Shown here one piece after another: positions 1 through 5,531 of a stretch of 6,586 nt of DNA; positions within the stretch are counted from its first letter, which is position 1; each line of letters starts with the position of its first letter. The translations under genes were made by a program, and so were the position numbers. The stretch comes from Caldithrix sp. (GTDB taxonomy: Bacteria > Zhuqueibacterota > Zhuqueibacteria > Oceanimicrobiales > Oceanimicrobiaceae). Below the pieces are notes generated by a model. That model saw nothing but the letters and a program-made list of their open reading frames with translations. It was not told the DNA's origin and did not search any database. Where the stretch lies: the NCBI GenBank assembly GCA_004357015.1, contig SMXE01000171.1:1-6586 (forward strand), read 5' to 3'.

Positions 1-177
1 GCTCTGATTGCTCGGTCCAGGTCCGATGCAGACAACCTCGTCCGCAAACCGCACATGCAACGAATCAGTGTCTGCTTCCGAATAGACCGCAACAGTCGCG
101 ATATCCAGTTCCTTGCAGGCGCGGATGATTCTCAGGGCGATCTCGCCGCGGTTGGCGATCAGTACTTTCTTAAACAA
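1..177 (-). CDS. accC: Biotin carboxylase subunit of acetyl-CoA carboxylase, N-terminal fragment
   Basis: This is the ATP-dependent biotin carboxylase that carboxylates the biotin on AccB, the first half-reaction of malonyl-CoA synthesis in the cytoplasm. Only the first 59 codons are in the window; the rest lies beyond base 1. The visible protein has the family N-terminus, [17 protein letters not shown], then [14 protein letters not shown] and VCIGPGPS, closely matching E. coli AccC over the same stretch. The start is read as TTG at 175-177. An in-frame TGA (181-183) lies two codons upstream, and there is no ATG or GTG between it and the conserved sequence. A GAGG sits 8 nt before the TTG. 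The gene follows accB by 36 nt and is very probably co-transcribed with it. The family assignment is secure; the TTG start is forced by the upstream stop unless the sequence contains an error. Confidence 0.95.
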   Translation of the reverse strand, partial: MFKKVLIANRGEIALRIIRACKELDIATVAVYSEADTDSLHVRFADEVVCIGPGPSNQS

Positions 178-213
178 ATATCAAGCCTCGATTTGAATGT
201 CTGGAATTGACCA

Positions 214-690
214 TCAGGCAGGTTCAATCATAAACAGGGGTTGATTGTACTCAACGGGTTGGGCCGCCTCAACCAGAATCTCAACAATCTTGCCGTCCAC
301 CTCCGATTCGATTTCGTTCATCAACTTCATGGCTTCGATTATGCAAAGCACCTGCCCTTTCTTGACCGTGTGCCCCACTTCGACGTAGGGGTCTGCATCC
401 GGAGCCGGTGCGCGGTAAAATGTACCCACCATAGGCGATTTGATTTCAGTGCCACTCTTTGCAGTAACAGCCGGTTTTTCTTCCGCATGTTCCGGTGCTG
501 CGGGTACCTGCTGAACCTGAGTTGGCGCAGCTGTGACATGCGCGGATGGCGCAGGCGTTGAATTTGAATAGCCCGAATTCGACGCGTACTTAGAAATCTT
601 GATAGTGCGCCCCCAGTGCCTTATTTCAAGCTCCCCAATGTTGCTTTCTTCTACAATCTTTATCAGTCGTCGTATTTCTTCTTCTCTCAT
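214..690 (-). CDS. accB: Biotin carboxyl carrier protein of acetyl-CoA carboxylase (BCCP)
   Basis: BCCP carries the covalently bound biotin that moves carboxyl groups between AccC and the carboxyltransferase AccAD. The 158-aa protein matches the usual size (E. coli 156 aa). Residues 1-33 form the typical N-terminal segment ([23 protein letters not shown]). Residues about 34-78 are an Ala/Pro-rich flexible linker. Residues about 80-158 are the biotinyl domain with [12 protein letters not shown], which matches the 'thumb' region specific to this BCCP class, and the biotinylation motif EAMKLM. The target lysine is Lys122 (codon 325-327). I chose the ATG at 688-690 because GAGGAA lies just upstream (8 nt from GAGG to ATG) and the family begins here. 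The frame stays open to a TTG at 760-762, but those 24 extra residues do not resemble BCCP. A promoter is visible at 806-834, giving a leader of about 110 nt. Confidence 0.96.
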   Translation of the reverse strand: MREEEIRRLIKIVEESNIGELEIRHWGRTIKISKYASNSGYSNSTPAPSAHVTAAPTQVQQVPAAPEHAEEKPAVTAKSGTEIKSPMVGTFYRAPAPDADPYVEVGHTVKKGQVLCIIEAMKLMNEIESEVDGKIVEILVEAAQPVEYNQPLFMIEPA

Positions 691-805
691 TACCGTTTCC
701 TCATTTGCCCGACTCAAAAAACCGCGCAGCCGTAACCCCGCAAAAATGTTCAAATCAGACAAAAGTCGAGTGTCATCTTAAAGGTTGGATTCAATGAAGC
801 AGCTA

Positions 806-834
806 AATATAACCGATCAGTGAATAAAAATCAA
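806..834 (-). promoter_or_regulatory. Sigma70-type promoter for accB-accC
   Basis: On the minus strand TTGATT (829-834) is followed after exactly 17 nt by TATATT (806-811). This is 4/6 and 5/6 to the TTGACA/TATAAT consensus with ideal spacing. Transcription would begin near 798-800 and leave a leader of roughly 110 nt before the accB ATG at 690. I saw no clear hairpin or riboswitch in that leader. The 333-base gene-free stretch 691-1023 otherwise holds the direct repeat at 859-894 and a weak terminator candidate at 992-1015. It is assigned by sequence match only. Confidence 0.6.
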
Positions 835-858
835 CTGCTTTTTGGGCCATTGAGGTTG

Positions 859-894
859 TGAGCCGGAACCAAAATCGCTGAGCCAGAACCCAAA
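859..894. repeat. Pair of 16-bp direct repeats with 20-bp period, upstream of the accB promoter
   Basis: TGAGCCGGAACCAAAA (859-874) and TGAGCCAGAACCCAAA (879-894) match at 14 of 16 positions, and their starts are 20 bp apart, about two helical turns. They lie about 25 bp and 45 bp beyond the -35 box of the accB promoter, where an activator or repressor often binds. The alternative is a remnant of an insertion-sequence end, since some IS families carry short repeated transposase sites near their termini. No transposase gene is visible beside it. Confidence 0.55.
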
Positions 895-991
895 CCAGGC
901 CGAGGTGTCGATCAGGAGGATGCCTGTGTCGTCCGTGACTTGTCCAGACCGTCTTCCCAAATGTCTGAGCCTGCACATAATTCAAGTCTTT

Positions 992-1015
992 TCAAAAAGA
1001 TGGCCTATCTGACCA
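992..1015 (-). terminator. Weak intrinsic terminator candidate after the exonuclease gene
   Basis: On the minus strand TGGTC and GGCCA (1001-1015) can form a 5-bp stem, including one G-U pair, around the loop AGATA. TCTTTTTGA follows directly. It starts 8 nt after the exonuclease stop codon, the right place for transcription to end before the accB promoter. The stem is short, so this is a tentative call. Confidence 0.35.
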
Positions 1016-1023
1016 AGACAACT

Positions 1024-1917
1024 TTATTGCGAAAACTCATCGTGCCAAACCGGAATGCGTTCCTGTATCCGCTCAAAGCCCAGTGCCGCAAACAGCGTAT
1101 CGACCTCTTCTTTGCAGGCGCCGGCGTACCGAAGAGATTCCAGTTCTGCTGATAGGGGAACATCAAGCGCAATGGCTGCCAGCTTTCTCGACATTTCCGC
1201 ACTGTCGCGGGCAGCGGCGAGTTTCGCCTGCAACGCTTGGGCGCCTCTGATCGGCAGCTTTTCTACTGCAGCCAGATTGCGGTAAATCTCAGATAGATTG
1301 CCGAAGTGATTGAGCAAGGCACAGGCCGATTTCGGTCCGACGCCCGGCACGCCAGGGATGTTGTCCACCGAATCTCCCATCAATGCCAGCAGGTCGACGA
1401 TTTGGGCGGGTTGCACGCCAAATTTTTCGCACACCGCGTCAGCATCATATCGTTCATCGCGGGCGAAATTCCACATCGTGACGCGCCCATTTACCAACTG
1501 CGTAAAGTCCTTGTCGCTGGAAACAATAACACATTCAGATCCTTGCTCCAGAAGTTCTAGAACGAGCGTGCCGATGATATCGTCAGATTCGAACCGGTCA
1601 TCGATGTAGCTCTTCATGCCGAGAGCTTTCGTCACTTGCCTGCATAAACCGATCTGCGCTTTAAGCTTCGGCGGCGGCAGCGCACGCTGTGCTTTGTAGG
1701 CCGGGTAAATCTCGTTTCTGAATGAGGTCGTCAGGCTGCCGTCAAATGCGACCGCCAGATGCGTTGGCCCGGCTTGCTTCAGGACCTGCAGCAGGAACTC
1801 GGTGTAACCATACACGGCGTTGCTTGGGGAACCGTCCGGCGTGGTCATGGTCGTGGGGATGGAATAGTAGGCCCTGAAAATATAGGGGCTGGCGTCGATC
1901 AGGTAAACAGTTGGCAT
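1024..1917 (-). CDS. Free-standing 5'-3' exonuclease / flap endonuclease (PolA N-terminal domain type)
   Basis: This is a FEN-family structure-specific nuclease, the equivalent of the 5'-3' exonuclease domain of DNA polymerase I, which removes RNA primers and 5' flaps. The 297-aa protein ends where the nuclease domain normally ends; no polymerase domain follows. The acidic metal-binding residues are all present: Asp8 in YLIDAS, Asp59 in AFDG, Glu110/Asp112/Asp113 in ESDDIIG, Asp135 and Asp137 in SSDKDF, Asp182 and Asp185 in GDSVDNIPG. The helix-hairpin-helix DNA-binding element follows (IPGVPGVGPKSACALL, about 187-202). FRNEIYPAYKAQR (66-78) matches the basic arch region. The ATG at 1915-1917 is the natural family start, but no good Shine-Dalgarno precedes it. 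E. coli Xni (ExoIX) is a smaller stand-alone relative that lacks some metal ligands; this one looks catalytically complete. The gene may be called exo or xni elsewhere; I do not assign a symbol. It is probably its own transcription unit. Confidence 0.92.
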   Translation of the reverse strand: MPTVYLIDASPYIFRAYYSIPTTMTTPDGSPSNAVYGYTEFLLQVLKQAGPTHLAVAFDGSLTTSFRNEIYPAYKAQRALPPPKLKAQIGLCRQVTKALGMKSYIDDRFESDDIIGTLVLELLEQGSECVIVSSDKDFTQLVNGRVTMWNFARDERYDADAVCEKFGVQPAQIVDLLALMGDSVDNIPGVPGVGPKSACALLNHFGNLSEIYRNLAAVEKLPIRGAQALQAKLAAARDSAEMSRKLAAIALDVPLSAELESLRYAGACKEEVDTLFAALGFERIQERIPVWHDEFSQ

Positions 1918-2002
1918 GAATCCGGAATCTTTTGGATACTATAAGGTATTGACAAAGATCGATTATTGTAAGGATGAACAGCCGTCAGCTCAAAACTGTA
2001 GA

Positions 2003-2037
2003 ATTGAAAGCTGAACGCTGGCAGCTGACAGCTTCAA
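2003..2037. repeat. Degenerate heptanucleotide tandem repeat between bcp and the exonuclease gene
   Basis: Five consecutive 7-base units can be read: ATTGAAA, GCTGAAC, GCTGGCA, GCTGACA, GCTTCAA. The consensus is close to GCTGAMA. A related AGCT lies upstream at 1987-1990. The array sits in a 200-base non-coding gap (1918-2117) with no gene or clear terminator. Because AGCT is palindromic, parts could also fold into a weak hairpin. Confidence 0.6.
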
Positions 2038-2117
2038 CCTTTTGTCCATTTCCGTCTCTCGTTTCACGCTTTGCCTTGCCAGGCTCGCTTCAAAAGTACA
2101 TCGTGGGTTGAGGAAGA

Positions 2118-2595
2118 TCAGAGCATCTGCGCCATTTCCAATACTGCCTCGGGGTGCTGCGCGACCTGAATTTTTGGAAAGATCTTCCGGATCGCACCGC
2201 CCGAATCTATAACAAATGTGGTTCGCTCAACGCCCATGTACTTGCGCCCGTACATGCTTTTCTCCTTCCACACGCCGTAGAGGTGAATCACTTCCTTGTT
2301 CTCGTCGCTCAGCAATAGAAATGGCAGGCCGAACTTATCGCGAAACTTCGGATGCGGGGCCACGCTATCCGGACTGACGCCGAGAATCACGGTACCCAGT
2401 TTGTCAAACTCGGCCTGCAGGTCACGAAACCCCAGGCCTCTTTGTTGCAGCCCGGTGTGTCATCCTCCGGGTAGCAGTAGAGCACCACTTTGCTGCCGCG
2501 CAAGTCCGACAGCGTCACGCTTTTCCCCTCCTGGTTTGTCAGTGTGAAATCCGGCGCGGGTTGGCCTTCTGCAGAATTGTTGCCGGCTCCATCAT
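2118..2595 (-). pseudogene. bcp: Bcp-type thioredoxin-dependent peroxiredoxin, broken by two frameshifts
   Basis: Bcp (PrxQ class) reduces hydrogen and organic peroxides using thiols. All parts of the protein are recognisable but lie in three frames. An ATG at 2593-2595 (a second ATG follows at once) opens MMEPA and would stop at 2539-2541. The next frame carries PAPDFTLTNQEGKSVTLSDL and the catalytic TPGC, with the peroxidatic Cys at 2447-2449. The third frame carries FRDLQAEFDKLGTVILGVSP through to LSDENKEVIHLYGVW and the normal C-terminus, ending at 2118. Each switch is explained by one missing base: one between about 2565 and 2590, one at the GGGG run 2430-2434. Restoring two bases gives 159 aa, the usual family size. 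The second break falls at the resolving-cysteine position (EACGFRD in the family). The start overlaps the aceE stop as ATGA. Either a decaying gene or two sequencing errors. Confidence 0.88.
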
Positions 2596-5294
2596 GCTGT
2601 CACCGGATTTGGTTTCTCCGCGTCGATGCCCAGGTCGCTGATGGCCTTGGCCACCACCACTGCCTTGATTTTTCCCTGTCTTGCAAGCTGACTCAGGACC
2701 GCAATAGCAATGCACTCGGCATCCACTTCGAAAAACCGGCGTAACGCTTCGCGAGTGTCGCTGCGGCCAAACCCGTCCGTGCCCAGCGGGTACAATCCCC
2801 CCGGCACCCAGCGCGCAATCTGTTCCGGCACAATTTTCATGTAATCTGAAGCCGCTACAAAGGGGCCTTCTTCTTTCTCCAGAAGCTCAGAGATGTAAGG
2901 CTTTTTCGGCTTTCTGGTCGGATGCAGTAGATTCCAGCGCTCTACTTCCAAAGCGTCTCGGCGGAGTTCTTTGTAGCTGGTGGCGCTCCAGACATCTGTG
3001 GACACGCCGTGCTTTTCGAGAATCGCCTGCGCCCGCAGCGCCTCATGCAGAATGGAGCCACTGCTCAGGATGTGCGCTTTGAGGAGCTTTTTCTTGCCCT
3101 TCGCTTTCGGGCCTTGCCGGAATTTGTACATGCCTTTCAGAATGCCTTCTGCGACGCCATCCGGCATGGACGCCATCTTGTAGTTTTCGTTTCCCAGCGT
3201 GATGTAGTAGAAAATGTCTTCCTGCTCCTTGTACATCCGGCGCATGCCTTCCTGGAGAATGATGGCGATCTCATAGGCATAGGTCGGGTCGTAGGTCATC
3301 AGGTTGGGAATGGTGCTGGCGAGGACATGGCTATGTCCGTCTTGGTGCTGTAATCCCTCGCCGTTGAGGGTGGTCCGTCCGGAGGTTGCCCCAAGCAGAA
3401 ACCCGCGCCCGCGCAGATCGCCGAACGCCCAGATCAAATCGCCAACACGCTGAAAGCCAAACATGGAATAAAATATAAAGAAAGGAATCATGATCTCGCC
3501 ATGCGTGGCGTAGGCGGTGCCAGCAGCCGTAAACGAGGCCATAGAACCTGCCTCGTTGATGCCTTCCTCCAGAATCTGGCCGTTTTTTTCCTCCCTATAA
3601 TAGAGGAATGTGTTGGAATCGACGGGTTCGTAAACCTGTCCTACGTGTGAGTAAATTCCGAATTGCCGGAAGAGCGACTCCATGCCGAAGGTTCTGGCCT
3701 CGTCCGGCACAATGGGCACGATGCGTTTGCCAATGACCGGGTCCTTGAGCAAGTTCGTCAGCATCCTGACGAACGCCATGGTGGTCGATACCTCTCGATC
3801 AGTTCCTCCGAAAAACTCGCTAAAGGCATCCCGCTTCGGTACTTCAACCGGCACGGCGTACACCTTGCGTGCCGGCACATAGCCGCCCAGGGCCGCCCGC
3901 CGTTCCCGTAGATATTGCATTTCTTCGCTTTTCTCATCGGGTTTGTAAAACGGCGCAGTATGAATTTTGGAGTTCGAAACGGGAATATCGAAGCGATCAC
4001 GGAAAAGTTTCATCTCCTCTTCATTCAGCTTTTTCTGCTGATGCGTGATGTTCTTGCCCTCGCCGGCCTCGCCCAGCCCGTAGCCTTTGATGGTCTTTGC
4101 AAGAATGACGGTCGGGCAGCCCTCATTCTCAACTGCCGCCTTGTAAGCTGCGTAAACTTTTACCGGGTCGTGCCCGCCGCGGCGCAGCTTGCGGACTTGC
4201 TCGTCCGACAAATGCTCAACGAGCTTGAGCAGCTCAGGGTATTTGCCAAAAAAATCTTTGCGAATGTACTGGCCGTCCTCAACGATATATTTCTGAAACT
4301 GGCCGTCCACGACCTCATTCATGCGGTGAACCAGCAAGCCGGTTTTGTCCGCAGCCAGCAGCGGATCCCAGTCATCACCCCAGATCACCTTGATGACGTT
4401 CCAGCCAGCGCCGCGGAAGACGGTTTCCAAATCCTGAATAATCTTACCGTTGCCGCGCACCGGCCCGTCAAGACGCTGCAAGTTGCAGTTGATGACAAAG
4501 ATCAGATTATCCAGCTTTTCGCGCGCTGCCAGCGAGATGGCTCCCAACGTCTCAGGCTCATCCGTTTCTCCATCTCCGATAAAGGCCCAGACGTGGTAAT
4601 CATCGGTGTGTTTGATACCGCGGTCCTGCAGATAACGATTGAAACGCGCCTGATAGATCGCGGTAATCGGCGCCAGCCCCATGGAAACAGTGGGAAATTC
4701 CCAGAAATCGGGCATCAGCCACGGGTGAGGATAAGAAGACAGGCCGCCGCCTTTCTCCAGTTCACGACGAAAGTTCTCCATCTGTTTCAGTGAAATACGG
4801 CCTTCAAGAAAAGCGCGTGCGTAAATGCCCGGCGACGCATGACCCTGGAAGAAAACCTGATCCCCTGCAAAGTTCTCCTCTCTACCGCGAAAGAAGTGAT
4901 TGAAGCCAACTTCGTAAAGCGTCGCAGCAGAGGCGTAGGTGGAAATGTGGCCGCCAATCCCGGGATACTTCATGTTCGCCCGCACCACCATCGCCATAGC
5001 ATTCCATCGAATGATACTCTTCAGCCGGCGTGCAATTTTGCGATCGCCAGGAAACTCGGGCTGCTGTTCTACCGGAATGGTATTGATATACGGCGTCTTG
5101 GCCGTGAACGGAAGTTTGATGCCTTGACTGTACCCCTTCTCAACCAGCTTGTTAAGCAGGAAGATCGTGCGCTCAGCGCCTTTGGCCGCGATGACGTCCT
5201 GGAGCGCTTCCAGCCACTCCTCTGTTTCCTCTATGTCGGCATCCCCGTTTAGTTTCGTTTGCTGCAGATAACTCTGCACCGTTTCGTTGGTCAT
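2592..5294 (-). CDS. aceE: Pyruvate dehydrogenase E1 component, homodimeric type
   Basis: AceE decarboxylates pyruvate with thiamine diphosphate and passes the acetyl group to the lipoyl E2 of the pyruvate dehydrogenase complex, yielding acetyl-CoA. The 900-aa protein is full length (E. coli 887) and alignable by eye throughout. Landmarks: YINTIPVEQQPEFPGD near 69-84; the ThDP/Mg motif from GDGETDEPE (240-248) to NCN (269-271); GEGKNITHQ with the conserved active-site His near 418; DEARTFGME and FRQFGIYS near 531-549; SGRTTLNGEGLQHQDGHSH near 638-656; GTDGFGRSDTRE near 838-849. The start is ATG 5292-5294 because GAGAGGAA lies 8 nt upstream; an in-frame GTG at 5385-5387 would add 31 residues unlike the family. 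A lysine-rich insert (KAKGKKKLLKAH, about 730-741) is longer than in E. coli. No aceF or lpd follows; instead bcp begins within the stop codon. Confidence 0.98.
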   Translation of the reverse strand: MTNETVQSYLQQTKLNGDADIEETEEWLEALQDVIAAKGAERTIFLLNKLVEKGYSQGIKLPFTAKTPYINTIPVEQQPEFPGDRKIARRLKSIIRWNAMAMVVRANMKYPGIGGHISTYASAATLYEVGFNHFFRGREENFAGDQVFFQGHASPGIYARAFLEGRISLKQMENFRRELEKGGGLSSYPHPWLMPDFWEFPTVSMGLAPITAIYQARFNRYLQDRGIKHTDDYHVWAFIGDGETDEPETLGAISLAAREKLDNLIFVINCNLQRLDGPVRGNGKIIQDLETVFRGAGWNVIKVIWGDDWDPLLAADKTGLLVHRMNEVVDGQFQKYIVEDGQYIRKDFFGKYPELLKLVEHLSDEQVRKLRRGGHDPVKVYAAYKAAVENEGCPTVILAKTIKGYGLGEAGEGKNITHQQKKLNEEEMKLFRDRFDIPVSNSKIHTAPFYKPDEKSEEMQYLRERRAALGGYVPARKVYAVPVEVPKRDAFSEFFGGTDREVSTTMAFVRMLTNLLKDPVIGKRIVPIVPDEARTFGMESLFRQFGIYSHVGQVYEPVDSNTFLYYREEKNGQILEEGINEAGSMASFTAAGTAYATHGEIMIPFFIFYSMFGFQRVGDLIWAFGDLRGRGFLLGATSGRTTLNGEGLQHQDGHSHVLASTIPNLMTYDPTYAYEIAIILQEGMRRMYKEQEDIFYYITLGNENYKMASMPDGVAEGILKGMYKFRQGPKAKGKKKLLKAHILSSGSILHEALRAQAILEKHGVSTDVWSATSYKELRRDALEVERWNLLHPTRKPKKPYISELLEKEEGPFVAASDYMKIVPEQIARWVPGGLYPLGTDGFGRSDTREALRRFFEVDAECIAIAVLSQLARQGKIKAVVVAKAISDLGIDAEKPNPVTA

Positions 5295-5391
5295 AAAAAC
5301 GTTCCTCTCGTTATTACAAATCTGTGTCGCTCCCCGGCAGTCCTCGCAGCCAGAATTCGAAACGAAATCGTCATGAAAAACAGACACATCA

Positions 5392-5418
5392 ATTAAACAA
5401 ATTCTGACTGATAATCAA
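5392..5418 (-). promoter_or_regulatory. Weak promoter candidate for aceE
   Basis: On the minus strand TTGATT (5413-5418) and TTTAAT (5392-5397; 5/6 to TATAAT) are separated by only 15 nt, shorter than the usual 17. Transcription from here would leave a leader of about 90 nt before the aceE ATG. The region is AT-rich and positioned correctly, but the spacing makes the call tentative. Confidence 0.3.
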
Positions 5419-5429
5419 CCGGAAAGTTC

Positions 5430-5451
5430 TTGGAAAAAATCCAAAATTTTG
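5430..5451. repeat. Two overlapping short palindromes upstream of aceE
   Basis: TTGGA-AAAAA-TCCAA (5430-5444) is an inverted repeat with 5-bp arms, and CAAAATTTTG (5442-5451) is a perfect 10-bp palindrome sharing three bases with it. They lie just upstream of the weak aceE -35 candidate, so they could form an operator, but in such AT-rich sequence they may be chance. They do not match the E. coli PdhR operator pattern. Confidence 0.35.
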
Positions 5452-5465
5452 CAGCAATAGAACAC

Positions 5466-5495
5466 TCCATGAAACCTACCATGGCGTTTCATGGA
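5466..5495. repeat. Perfect 10-bp inverted repeat between the sensor kinase and aceE
   Basis: TCCATGAAAC (5466-5475) is the exact reverse complement of GTTTCATGGA (5486-5495), and the 10-base spacer contains CCATGG. It lies 37 bases after the kinase stop codon. It could be the RNA hairpin ending the kinase transcript, but no run of T follows on the minus strand, so it is not a standard intrinsic terminator. A regulator-binding site for aceE is the alternative. Confidence 0.6.
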
Positions 5496-5531
5496 TCAGC
5501 ATGCAATTATCTTCGAAGGTGATGAAGCCCC

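Noticed and set aside
691..762. N-terminal extension of accB by 24 codons from a TTG at 760-762.
   Set aside because: The residues do not resemble BCCP, whereas the ATG at 690 has a good Shine-Dalgarno and gives the family length and biotin lysine at 122.
817..978. A 53-aa minus-strand reading frame (ATG at 976-978) containing ILLIDTSAWFGF, which resembles the N-terminal motif of PIN-domain toxins.
   Set aside because: PIN domains need about 130 residues and further acidic motifs, none of which follow. There is no Shine-Dalgarno, and the frame runs through the direct repeat and the accB promoter. At most a remnant.
1918..1985. A possible promoter for the exonuclease gene (TATAGT-like -10, TTGTCA-like -35).
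   Set aside because: The two hexamers overlap or are wrongly spaced, and no pair fits a 16-18 nt spacer.
3915..4793. A 292-codon open frame on the plus strand inside aceE.
   Set aside because: It is the antisense shadow of a strongly conserved gene. The product shows no recognisable family and no ribosome binding site stands out.
5295..5387. N-terminal extension of aceE from a GTG at 5385-5387.
   Set aside because: The extra 31 residues are unlike AceE, and the ATG at 5294 has GAGAGGAA at proper spacing.
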